Of a stretch of 64,000 nucleotides of DNA, positions 1-7,335 are shown piece by piece. The notes under the pieces are model-generated. The model made no database searches. It was not told the DNA's origin and saw only the letters and a program-made list of their open reading frames with translations. Source of the stretch: Nonomuraea aridisoli (lineage in GTDB: Bacteria > Actinomycetota > Actinomycetes > Streptosporangiales > Streptosporangiaceae). The stretch lies in contig NZ_POUD01000007.1 in assembly GCF_003236395.1 (NCBI RefSeq), positions 1 to 64,000 on the forward strand, read 5' to 3'. Each line of letters starts with the position of its first letter. Positions within the stretch are counted from its first letter, which is position 1. A program made the translations under genes and the position numbers.

Positions 1-742
1 GGTAGGTGATGGTGAGGTCGCCGACGAGGGGGTGGTGGTAGTCCTTGCTGCCGGTGGTGCGCTGGTGGACCTTGTTGTCGGCCCAGTAGCGGCGGAACTC
101 CTCGCTCTGGATCGACAGGTCTCCGATGAGGGCGCCGAGGGCGGGGTCGTCGGGGTGGCGGCCGGCGTCACGGCGGAGCATGGCGGCCGTGTCGGCGGCG
201 ACGGCGGGCCAGTTCCCGTAGAGATCGCGGGCGTGGGGGTCGAGGAAGACGAAGCGCGCCTGGTTGCGCTCGGCGGCGGGCAGAGCGCGGAAGTCGGTGA
301 TGAGACGTCCGGCGAGCCGGTTGTGGGCCAGGACGTCGAGGCGGCGGCCGAGGACGAAGGCGGGCCGGGACGCCGCTTCCAGGGTGTCGAGCAGCCGCCA
401 GGTGGCGGGGTGGACCCGCTGCGGGCGCGGGCGCCGTCTGCGCTGGGCGGGCATCGGGCGCGCGAGGGTGTGCAGGTGCTCGCGTTCGGCGTCGTCGAGG
501 TGGAGGGCGGTGGCGAGCGCGTCGAGCACCTCGGGTGAGGCGCTGCGGCTGCGGCCCTGTTCCAGGCGGGTGTAGTAGTCGACGCTCACTCCGGCCAGCC
601 TGGCCAGTTCCTCGCGCCGCAGTCCGGACACGCGGCGCCGTCCCAGCACCGGCTCTCCCAGGCCGGCCTCGTGCGGGCTGAGCCGGGAGCGGGCCGAGCG
701 CAGGAACGCCGCCAGCGGGCTGCCGGTGTGGTCACGATCCAT
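1..742 (-). CDS. Helix-turn-helix regulator with MmyB-like ligand-binding domain (3' end cut off)
   Basis: The protein starts at ATG 742 (MDRDHTGSPLAAFLRSAR) and runs off the left edge after about 247 codons, so only the N-terminal part is seen. Residues about 8-70 form an XRE-type HTH (RREELARLAGVSVDYYTRLEQGR). The rest matches the MmyB-like ligand-binding region by features such as FVFLDPHARDLYGNWP and HPLVGDLTITY. Proteins of this architecture are common in actinomycetes and often sit divergent from a short-chain dehydrogenase that they control. That is the arrangement here, with the SDR starting 190 bp away on the other strand. The family assignment is firm; the regulatory target is inferred from position. 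Confidence 0.88.
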   Translation of the reverse strand, partial: MDRDHTGSPLAAFLRSARSRLSPHEAGLGEPVLGRRRVSGLRREELARLAGVSVDYYTRLEQGRSRSASPEVLDALATALHLDDAEREHLHTLARPMPAQRRRRPRPQRVHPATWRLLDTLEAASRPAFVLGRRLDVLAHNRLAGRLITDFRALPAAERNQARFVFLDPHARDLYGNWPAVAADTAAMLRRDAGRHPDDPALGALIGDLSIQSEEFRRYWADNKVHQRTTGSKDYHHPLVGDLTITY

Positions 743-932
743 ACCACCCAGTCTCGCTTCTTCTCGGGGGGCGACGGTTCGCGAGGGTGGCCCATTTTGT
801 CCCCCGATCGCTTAGGCCATTTTGAGGCCCTTTTTCGCTGCTCAGTGCTGGTTCAGTGGAGATCGGGCCGGGATGCGCGACATGCCCCGCGACCGAGATC
901 CGGCCCTTTCTTCCATACGAAGGAGCATTCAC
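743..932. promoter_or_regulatory. Divergent control region between the HTH regulator and the SDR gene
   Basis: This 190-bp gap holds the start regions of both divergent genes. It has two copies of CCATTTTG at 792-799 and 817-824 (25 bp apart). The second lies inside an interrupted palindrome GGCC-ATTTTGA-GGCC (815-829). These are candidate operator half sites for the neighbouring regulator. A clear Shine-Dalgarno sequence (AAGGAG, 920-925) precedes the SDR start. I could not assign -35/-10 boxes with confidence. Confidence 0.4.
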
Positions 933-1772
933 ATGTCCACGTGGTTCATCACCGGCGCTTCCCGGGGCCTCGGCCTGCAGATCGCTCGCGCCGCCTTGGC
1001 GGGCGGCGACGCCGTGGTGGCGGCGGTCCGCGACCCGGACGCTCTGCCTGCGGACCTCCGGCAGTCCGGCCGGGTGCTCGGTGTCGCCCTCGACGTCACC
1101 CGCGGCGAGGACATCGACCGAGCCGTCGAGGCGGCCGTCCGGCGCTTCGGCACCATCGACGTCCTGGTCAACAACGCGGGCCGGGGTCTGCTCGGCGCGC
1201 TGGAGGAGATCACCGACGCCGAGGCGCGTGCCCTGTTCGACCTCAACGTCTTCGGGCTGATCAACCTCACCCGCGCCGTCCTCCCGGTGATGCGCGCCGC
1301 GCGCAGCGGCAAGATCGTCAACATCGGGTCCCGATCCGGGTTCGAGGGCGAACCCGGGGTGAGCATGTACGCGGCCACGAAGTCCGCCGTCGCCGGCATC
1401 AGCGAAGCGTTGTCGGCGGAGCTGGCGCCGTTCGGGATCCAGTGCATGGTCGTCGAGCCCGGAGTCTTCCGTACGGACTTCCTCGACACCAGTTCGTTGT
1501 CGACCGCCTCCCGGCTCATCGACGCCTACGACGGCACTCCCGCCCACGACACCTTGGACTGGGCCGGCGAGGCCAACCACGCCCAGCTCGGCGACCCGGT
1601 GAAGGGCGCCGCGCTGATCTACGAGGTCACCTGCCAGGACAAGCTTCCTGGGCACCTGGCGCTGGGGCGCGACGCCGTCGAACGGCGGCAGGTCACGATC
1701 GCCCAGCTCCTGAACGACCTGGCCGCCTGGCAGGGCAAGTCCGTCGCCACCGCGTGCGACGACGCCCGCTGA
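933..1772 (+). CDS. Short-chain dehydrogenase/reductase (SDR), classical type
   Basis: This 279-residue NAD(P)-dependent oxidoreductase has an unknown substrate. The cofactor motif TGASRGLG is at residues 7-14 and NNAG at 80-83. The catalytic set is S133 (in IGSRSG), Y146 and K150 (YAATK). The C-terminal part, after PGVFRTDF, fits the SDR subgroup that acts on larger substrates. I chose ATG 933 because AAGGAG lies 7-8 nt upstream and because MSTWFITGASRG matches the usual SDR start; the frame is open further upstream without support. It is divergent from an HTH regulator and followed 34 bp later by a broken second SDR, so it may have been part of a two-SDR operon. Confidence 0.9.
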   Translation: MSTWFITGASRGLGLQIARAALAGGDAVVAAVRDPDALPADLRQSGRVLGVALDVTRGEDIDRAVEAAVRRFGTIDVLVNNAGRGLLGALEEITDAEARALFDLNVFGLINLTRAVLPVMRAARSGKIVNIGSRSGFEGEPGVSMYAATKSAVAGISEALSAELAPFGIQCMVVEPGVFRTDFLDTSSLSTASRLIDAYDGTPAHDTLDWAGEANHAQLGDPVKGAALIYEVTCQDKLPGHLALGRDAVERRQVTIAQLLNDLAAWQGKSVATACDDAR

Positions 1773-1806
1773 GCCCTCGACCACCGACGGGAGGAAATCG
1801 CATCTC

Positions 1807-2273
1807 ATGACGTCCCTCCTCACCGGCCGGCCATTCGACGGCCGCATCGCCGTGATCACCGGCGCCTCCAGCGGAATGGGCGCGGCCACCGCGCGACGGC
1901 TCGCCGAGCTGGGAGCCGCCGTCGCTCTCCTGGCGCGCCGCGAGGACCGGCTCACCGCGCTGGTCGCCGACATCACCGCGGCCGGCGGGACCGCGCTCGC
2001 CCTGCCCGTCGACGTCACCGACCCCACCTGACCGCCGCGGCCGGCCGCGGCGGCCCGGCCGACCTGGTCAACACCTCCTCCATCGCGGCCACCCGCATCC
2101 TGGAGAAGTTCTCCGTCTACTCCGGCACCAAGGCCTACATCAGCCACCTGACCCGGCGGATCCGCGTCGAGCTGGGGCGCGGGAACGTACGCGTCAGCGC
2201 GATCGAGCCCGGCATGGTCGACACCGAGCTGCCCGGTCACGTCACCGACCCCGACGCGAGCGCCCTCGGATGA
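1807..2273 (+). pseudogene. Second SDR gene, broken by an internal deletion and frame change
   Basis: The frame opening at ATG 1807 encodes a normal SDR N-terminus (VITGASSGMGAATARRLAEL, cofactor motif) through DVTDPT and then stops at 2031. Immediately after, in another frame, an SDR C-terminal half resumes at about 2028 (PADLVNTSSIAATR, YSGTKAY with the catalytic Tyr and Lys, AIEPGMVDTELPG) and stops at 2273. The NNAG region and adjoining helix, about 65 residues in normal SDRs, are missing at the join. The simplest reading is a deletion near 2025-2031 that also changed frame, leaving no complete enzyme. A GGAGG-like site (about 1790-1795) remains upstream. Confidence 0.82.
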
Positions 2274-2703
2274 GTCGGTTGTGCGCGTCCCTGATCGACT
2301 TCAGGGGCGGCTCCAGCCTCGTCCCGTGCCGGAGACACGAACAAGCCGCCATATTCCTGGGAGGCGGGCACCCACGATCCGGCACCGCGCGCCAGAACCC
2401 CGGAGGCGGTCAAGGGGGCGCCGTCGCGGCGGGGCGGCGGTGAGGCCGGTGAGCGTCTCCCTGGAAGGGCGGTCACCCGCGTCGGCGGGTGGTGCCCACC
2501 GTGCTCCGCCGTAAAGGAAGGACACCGGTGAGGGGGAGAGCTCCGTGCGGGCCCGCAGGGGAGCGGGAGAGTGCGTAAGGAAAGCCGCAGAAAACGGGAG
2601 AGTGCGTAGGGGAAGTCGCGGGTGGGGAGTCAGGGTTCGGTCAGGGATCGGTCGGGGGCGGGGCCCGATGTGAGATCGGGGCGATCGGGGACAGAGTGGG
2701 CGC
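2274..2703. other. 430-bp gene-free stretch with a 25-bp direct repeat
   Basis: I find no convincing gene here: the open frames on both strands have no recognisable product and no ribosome-binding site. A direct repeat occurs at 2564-2588 and 2595-2619 (31-bp period, 22 of 25 positions identical by eye). A run of GGTCAGGG/GGTCGGGG-like purine-rich sequence leads up to the next gene. The stretch may be leftover from the decay of the upstream SDR locus. Confidence 0.45.
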
Positions 2704-3387
2704 ATGACCGCAGTCAAGAGGCTCTTCCCCCTGATCGCCTGCGCCTCGATCCTGTTCTCGGTGGCCGGGGTGCTGGTCGGGCAGTTCGATCCCGACCCCT
2801 ACCTCGACCCCATGAACGTCACCATCAGCGAGTACGCCGTGGCCGACCGCGGGGGCGTCACGGAGGTGGCGATGGCGGTGCTCGGGATCGGGTCGCTGGT
2901 GTTGCTGGCGGGCCTGCGGGCCGCGGGGGCGCCCGTACGGGGGATGCCGGAGCGGTTGCTGATGGTGTGGTCGGGCGCCCTGGTGGTGGCCGCGGCGATC
3001 CCGACCACGCCCATCGGCCAGGACCTCGACCTGGCCGCGCAGATCCACCGGTACGTCTCCGTCGCCGCCTTCGTGAGCCTCCCGGCCGCCGGCGCGCTGC
3101 TGGTGCCGAGGCTGGGCGCGGACGCCGTGTGGAAGCCGGTGGCGCGGGTCGTGGAGTGGGTGGCGCTGGCGGGCGGGTTCGGCCTGCTGGCGATCACGTA
3201 CGTGGCTCTGCCGGGCGACCGGGTCCTGATCGGGCTCGTCGAGCGGCTGCTCCTGGGCGCCGAGGTGGCCCTGCTCGCGGTGCTGGCCGCGTGGCTGGTC
3301 AGGGTAACGTGGCGACAGAGCACCACAAGCACCACAACAAACGCAAATTTCCCGACATATCACAGATTTATCGCTAGTCGATCTTAA
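2704..3387 (+). CDS. DUF998-family integral membrane protein
   Basis: This is a 227-residue membrane protein of unknown function. Hydrophobic segments lie at about 8-26, 55-75, 88-105, 118-135, 148-168 and 178-200, six by eye. The features MNVTISEYAV near residue 40 and the HRYVSVAAF region fit the DUF998 family. Start ATG 2704 is preceded by CAGAGT six nt upstream, a weak match to the leaderless TANNNT pattern; there is no Shine-Dalgarno sequence. The C-terminal 25 residues (after VTWRQS) are Ser/Thr/Asn-rich and lower in GC than the rest, so the original stop may have been lost. Confidence 0.75.
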   Translation: MTAVKRLFPLIACASILFSVAGVLVGQFDPDPYLDPMNVTISEYAVADRGGVTEVAMAVLGIGSLVLLAGLRAAGAPVRGMPERLLMVWSGALVVAAAIPTTPIGQDLDLAAQIHRYVSVAAFVSLPAAGALLVPRLGADAVWKPVARVVEWVALAGGFGLLAITYVALPGDRVLIGLVERLLLGAEVALLAVLAAWLVRVTWRQSTTSTTTNANFPTYHRFIASRS

Positions 3388-3411
3388 TACGAGCAGTTTG
3401 GGTGCTATTCT

Positions 3412-3435
3412 CTCCCGCGATCTTCTATCCGGGAG
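3412..3435 (+). promoter_or_regulatory. Hairpin that could hide the cvnA ribosome-binding site, with a -10-like box upstream
   Basis: CTCCCG at 3412-3417 is the exact reverse complement of CGGGAG at 3430-3435. The second arm contains the GGGAG Shine-Dalgarno sequence of the cvnA start at 3444. A TATTCT box (3406-3411) just upstream may be the -10 element. The 6-bp stem with a 12-nt loop could limit translation, but it would leave the transcript start very close to the first arm. Confidence 0.3.
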
Positions 3436-3443
3436 CAGGTGTC

Positions 3444-5648
3444 ATGGCATCGGGCAGATCCATCAGATTCAAGATCTCGACGCTGCTCGTCATCCCCTTG
3501 ATCTCCCTGGTCGGACTCTGGGGCTTCGCCGCGAGCACCACGTTGGGGGACGCGCTCAACCTGTTCAAGGTGGACGCGATCTGGACCGGTGTGATCGACC
3601 CTTCGGAAAGCCTCGTCACCAACCTCCAGACCGAGCGCCTGGCCTCGGCCGAACGGCTCGCCGGCGTGCAGGACGACCCGGAGGCGCTGGCCCGGGCCAG
3701 GGCCGCGGTGGACGCCAGCGGCAAGACGCTGCGGCAGCACGCCGGGTCGGAGGACACCCGTTCGGCCCTCACCCCCGACATGCAGAACCAGCTCGAGACC
3801 GTGCTTGAGGCGGTCGACCGGCTGCCCGACATCAGGGCAAAGGTGGACGACCGGGTGTTCACCCCCGGTGACCTCGTCACCGAGTACGCCAGGATCGCCG
3901 ACGAGATCCACCTGCTGTACTCCCGGCTGACCGTGAGCACCGACCTGGAGCTGTCGCTGCAGGCGCAGGGCCTCATCGCCGCCGACGAGGTGCGCGAGCT
4001 GCTCGCCCGCGAGCACGCCCTGGTCATCGCCTCCAACGGCCGGGCCGGCATGCGCGACGTCCACCTGCTGGCCGGCATCGACGGCACCCGGACGTACCTC
4101 TTCCCGAAGGCTCTGGCCAACCTCGACACCGAGCTGCGCACCCCCTTCGAGAAGCTGTACTACTCCCCCCGTTACGTCACCATGGAGAATCTCCTCGAGG
4201 GCTACATCGCCGGCCGGCCGATGGACGTCGACCTCTGGCGGGGCATCGCCGACCAGGTGCAGACGGAGCTGCGCGAGGCCGTCCACGGCACCGGCGACAA
4301 ACTCCTGGCCAGGATGGAGCCGGCCGGCACGGCCATCGTGGTGCGGGCCGTCCTGGCAGGGTTGATCGGCCTGATCGCGGTGACGTTCTCCGTCGTCGTC
4401 TCGATCCGCGTCGGCCGGCGGCTCGCCGAGGAGCTGGCGGCGCTGCGGCGCAGCGCGCTGGAGCTGGCGGAGGTCCGGCTGCCCGACGTCGTGACGAAGC
4501 TGCGCCAGGGCGAGACCGTGGACATCGCCGCCGAGGCCCCGCCCATCCAGGTCGGCGAGAAGCCGACCAGCGAGGTCGCGGACCTGGCGGCGGCGTTCGA
4601 CAGCGTGCAGAGCACGGCCGTGGACGCCGCCGTCGAGCAGGCCAGGCTCCGCGAGGGCGTCGCCGAGGCGCTGCGCAACCTGGCCCGGCGCAGCCAGTCG
4701 CTGCTGCAGCGTCAGCTCAAGCTGCTGGACGAGATGCAGCACCAGACGGAGGAGCCGGAGGCGCTGGAGCGGCTGTTCAAGCTCGACCACCTGACCACGC
4801 GCATGCGCCGCCACGCCGAAGGGCTGGTGCTGCTGTCGGGCGGCTCCGCGGGCCGCAGGTGGCGCGGCGTCATCCCCGTCGAGGACGTGCTCAGCGGCGC
4901 CGCCGCCCAGGTGGAGGAGTACACCCGGGTCAGGGTCTACCCGATGCCCGAGGTCGGCGTCCCCGGCAACGCGGTCGCCGACCTCATGCACCTGTTCGCC
5001 GAGCTGATCGAGAACGCCGCGTCGTTCTCGTCGCCGGAGAACGAGGTCTCCGTGCGCGGCGAGATGGTCGGCAGGGGCTTCGCCGTCGAGATCGAGGACC
5101 GCGGCCTCGGCATGGACGAGGCCACGTTCAAGGCCGTCAACGCCCGCCTGGCCAGCCCGCCGGAGTTCGACCCGGCGCAGACCGAGCGGCTGGGCTTCGC
5201 GGTGGTCGGCATGCTCGCCGCCCGGCACGACGTCAAGGTGACGCTGAAGACCTCCCCGTACGGGGGCACCACGGCGATCGTGCTCGTCCCGGCCGAGCTG
5301 GTGGAGCCGATGGCGCCGCCGACGCAGCCGATGGACCTGACGCCGATCTCCGTGTCGGTCGTCCACACCGAGACCACCGGGCCGGGCGAGCTGCCCCGCC
5401 GCATCCGCACCAGCAGGCGGGCCGCGCAGGCCCAGAACGCTCAGGGGCAGGCCGTGCCGCAGCAGTCCGGGCTGCCCCGCCGCGAACGGCAGACGGGGCT
5501 GCCGCAGCGGCTCAAGCAGGCGCCGACGCCCGCGGGCCCGGCCGAGGAACGTACGCCCGAGGAGGCCAGGGCACTGCTCTCCTCGCTGCAGTCAGGCTGG
5601 CAGCGCGGGCGGCAGGACAGTGACCAGGATGGGGGATCGGAACAGTGA
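3444..5648 (+). CDS. Conservon sensor-kinase-like protein CvnA (half-conservon copy)
   Basis: This 734-residue protein has the CvnA architecture: a short cytoplasmic N-terminus, TM helix at about 11-31, an extracellular helical sensing region resembling the nitrate/nitrite-sensing (NIT) type, a second TM at about 290-312, a HAMP-like linker, a DHp-like helix (LDHLTTRMRRHAEGL), then an HATPase domain (LIENAASFSSPENEV, DRGLGM, GFAVVGMLAARHDV). A Pro/Gln/Arg-rich tail follows. Start ATG 3444 has GGGAGCAGG just upstream; the 14 codons before it lack support. In the conservon family CvnA works with a roadblock protein, a DUF742 protein and a Ras-like GTPase at the membrane. Here only a DUF742 gene follows, with a 4-nt overlap. 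Confidence 0.88.
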   Translation: MASGRSIRFKISTLLVIPLISLVGLWGFAASTTLGDALNLFKVDAIWTGVIDPSESLVTNLQTERLASAERLAGVQDDPEALARARAAVDASGKTLRQHAGSEDTRSALTPDMQNQLETVLEAVDRLPDIRAKVDDRVFTPGDLVTEYARIADEIHLLYSRLTVSTDLELSLQAQGLIAADEVRELLAREHALVIASNGRAGMRDVHLLAGIDGTRTYLFPKALANLDTELRTPFEKLYYSPRYVTMENLLEGYIAGRPMDVDLWRGIADQVQTELREAVHGTGDKLLARMEPAGTAIVVRAVLAGLIGLIAVTFSVVVSIRVGRRLAEELAALRRSALELAEVRLPDVVTKLRQGETVDIAAEAPPIQVGEKPTSEVADLAAAFDSVQSTAVDAAVEQARLREGVAEALRNLARRSQSLLQRQLKLLDEMQHQTEEPEALERLFKLDHLTTRMRRHAEGLVLLSGGSAGRRWRGVIPVEDVLSGAAAQVEEYTRVRVYPMPEVGVPGNAVADLMHLFAELIENAASFSSPENEVSVRGEMVGRGFAVEIEDRGLGMDEATFKAVNARLASPPEFDPAQTERLGFAVVGMLAARHDVKVTLKTSPYGGTTAIVLVPAELVEPMAPPTQPMDLTPISVSVVHTETTGPGELPRRIRTSRRAAQAQNAQGQAVPQQSGLPRRERQTGLPQRLKQAPTPAGPAEERTPEEARALLSSLQSGWQRGRQDSDQDGGSEQ

Positions 5649-6019
5649 GCCGCGAGCACGAGTGGGTTGACGAGGAGGCGGGGCCCGTCGTGCGGCCGTA
5701 CGCGGTCGCACGCGGGCGTACCAGGTCCGTCTCCGCCGAGGTCGACCTGCTGGCGACCGTCGTCTCGACGGGCTCGCCCGTCTCCGCCAAGGCCGAGCTG
5801 GGCGCCCAGCACCGCCGGCTGCTGAACCTGGTGGCGGGCAAGGCCAGGCCCGTGGTCGAGGTCGCCTCGGATCTGGGCCTGCCCGTCGGCGTCGTACGGG
5901 TGCTGCTGGGGGACGTGCTGGAGCACGGCCTGGTGACGGTGCGCCCGCCGCGGGACAGGGCCGCCGCCCCGTCGGAGAGCCTGCTCCGTGAGGTCATCAA
6001 CGGCCTGCGCGCGCTCTAG
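5645..6019 (+). CDS. DUF742 protein CvnC of the half conservon
   Basis: This 124-residue DUF742 protein contains a winged-helix-like core (VVEVASDLGLPVGVVRVLLGDV) and begins with the typical VDEEAGPVVRPYAV segment. GTG 5645 overlaps the cvnA stop by 4 nt (GTGA), so the two are translationally coupled. Its last nine residues (EVINGLRAL) are identical to those of the DUF742 protein in the facing operon. Its stop codon lies inside CTAG (6016-6019), whose other strand supplies the stop of the convergent GTPase gene. CvnC proteins are thought to be adaptor or DNA-binding-like members of the complex; the exact role is unknown. Confidence 0.9.
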   Translation: MSREHEWVDEEAGPVVRPYAVARGRTRSVSAEVDLLATVVSTGSPVSAKAELGAQHRRLLNLVAGKARPVVEVASDLGLPVGVVRVLLGDVLEHGLVTVRPPRDRAAAPSESLLREVINGLRAL

Positions 6020-6588
6020 TTGGCGGAGGTCAGCGTCCGCAGGGAGTGCTCCACCAGCGTGATCATGACCTCCTTGGCCGAGGTCCGCCGACGCACGTCG
6101 CAGAGCATGACCGGCACGTCGTCGTCGAGGTCGAGCGCGATGCGGACGTCCTCGACGCTGTGCTGGTCGGCGCCGTCGAAGCAGTTGACGGCCACCACGA
6201 ACGGCGTGCCGCGCTGCTCGAAGTAGTCGACCGACGGGAAGCAGTCGGTGAGCCGCCGGGTGTCGGCGATCACGACCGCGCCGAGCGCGCCGTAGGACAG
6301 CTCGTCCCACATGAACCAGAACCGCTCCTGGCCGGGCGTGCCGAACAGGTAGACGACCAGCCCTTCGCGGATGGTGATGCGGCCGAAGTCCATCGCCACG
6401 GTGGTCGTGGTCTTGGACTCCACGCCGTCGAGGTCGTCGATCCCGATCCCGCGGTCGGAGAGCACCTCCTCCGTGCGCAGCGGCCTGATCTCGCTGATCG
6501 ATCCGACCAGGGTGGTCTTGCCGACGCCGAAGCCGCCCGCGATCAGGATCTTGAGCGCGACGGGGTCCTCAGAGAGCACGGAGTCCAT
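6016..6588 (-). CDS. Conservon Ras-like GTPase CvnD
   Basis: This 190-residue small GTPase of the CvnD (ATP/GTP-binding) family is a likely switch in the Cvn membrane complex. It has the P-loop GGFGVGKTT (residues 18-26), a switch region with the TTTTVAMDFG segment, a GTPGQ G3 motif, and NCFD where classical Ras proteins have NKxD. Start ATG 6588 lies inside the end of the upstream cvnC (20-nt overlap). It is the last gene of a four-gene minus-strand operon cvnA-B-C-D. Its TAG stop shares the palindrome CTAG with the stop of the opposing half conservon, so the two transcription units end on the same four bases. Confidence 0.92.
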   Translation of the reverse strand: MDSVLSEDPVALKILIAGGFGVGKTTLVGSISEIRPLRTEEVLSDRGIGIDDLDGVESKTTTTVAMDFGRITIREGLVVYLFGTPGQERFWFMWDELSYGALGAVVIADTRRLTDCFPSVDYFEQRGTPFVVAVNCFDGADQHSVEDVRIALDLDDDVPVMLCDVRRRTSAKEVMITLVEHSLRTLTSAN

Positions 6589-6931
6589 TGATCACTTCCT
6601 TGAGAATGCGCTCATTCGAGCGCGCCCCTCCTGCCGTGGGCGACGTCACCGAGATGAGGCCGTGGTCACGCATGTCGCCGAGCAGCACCCGGACGACGCC
6701 GACGGGCAGGTCGAGCTCGACGGCCAGGTCGGCCAGCGAGATCGGGCTCTGGGCTGCCCGCAGGATGTGTCGTTGTTCGGGACCGAGGTCGTCCGGCGGG
6801 TCGCCGATCGCGCGCACGGTCGCCACGAGGTCGAACGCGTCTCCGGAGGAGCGCGTGCGTCCGCGGATGAGAGCATAGGGCCGGACGACCGGTCCCGCCT
6901 CCTCATCGAACCACTGCGGGCGCTCGCTCAT
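6569..6931 (-). CDS. DUF742 protein CvnC of the complete conservon
   Basis: This 120-residue DUF742 protein carries the family start (WFDEEAGPVVRPYALIRGRTRSS) and the winged-helix-like centre (LADLAVELDLPVGVVRVLLGDMRDHG). ATG 6931 overlaps the cvnB stop by 4 nt, and its 3' end overlaps cvnD by 20 nt, so the operon is tightly coupled. It is clearly paralogous to the DUF742 gene at 5645-6019 on the opposite strand, including an identical EVINGLRAL tail. Confidence 0.92.
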   Translation of the reverse strand: MSERPQWFDEEAGPVVRPYALIRGRTRSSGDAFDLVATVRAIGDPPDDLGPEQRHILRAAQSPISLADLAVELDLPVGVVRVLLGDMRDHGLISVTSPTAGGARSNERILKEVINGLRAL

Positions 6932-7335
6932 GACGCCCCGGCGCGTGGATTGGTGGTGATGTGCTGGCCCACGCGCTTGACCAGCATCGCCATCTCGTAC
7001 GCGATATGGCCGACGTCCACGGTGGCGTCGGCGACCACGGCCAGGCAGGTGCCCTGGCCGGCCGCGGTGACGAACAGGAACGCCGACTCCATCTCCACGA
7101 TGGTCTGGCGCACGTCGCCGCCGCCGAAATGGCGGCCGGTGCCGCGGGCCAGGCTCTGGAAACCGGCCGCCACCGCCGACAGGTGCTCGGCGTCCTCGCG
7201 GTTCAGTCCTTTCGAATATCCGACGGCCAGGCCGTCGGTCGACAGGATGACCGCCTGGCGCACGGCGGCGACCCGGGTGACCAGGTCGTCCAGCAGCCAG
7301 TTCAGTTCGCCGCTGTTCGTGGTCGGCACACTCAT
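6928..7335 (-). CDS. Roadblock/LC7-domain protein CvnB
   Basis: This 135-residue roadblock/LC7 protein is the conservon member thought to act on or bind the CvnD GTPase (MglB-like role, by family knowledge). The single domain spans the protein (LNWLLDDLVTRVAAVRQAVILSTDGLAVGYS, then the sheet-forming LFVTAAGQGTCLAVVAD). It overlaps cvnA by 4 nt upstream and cvnC by 4 nt downstream. There is no matching roadblock gene in the facing plus-strand half conservon. Confidence 0.92.
   Translation of the reverse strand: MSVPTTNSGELNWLLDDLVTRVAAVRQAVILSTDGLAVGYSKGLNREDAEHLSAVAAGFQSLARGTGRHFGGGDVRQTIVEMESAFLFVTAAGQGTCLAVVADATVDVGHIAYEMAMLVKRVGQHITTNPRAGAS

Noticed and set aside
3405-5366. Long minus-strand open frame antisense to cvnA
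   Set aside because: Low-complexity His/Asp/Gly/Arg composition typical of shadow frames; the plus-strand protein has TM, HAMP and ATPase motifs.
5645-6019. Half conservon considered as an assembly error missing cvnB and cvnD
   Set aside because: cvnA and cvnC are joined by a clean GTGA overlap and the unit ends on an intact stop shared with the facing operon, so a true two-gene unit is more likely.
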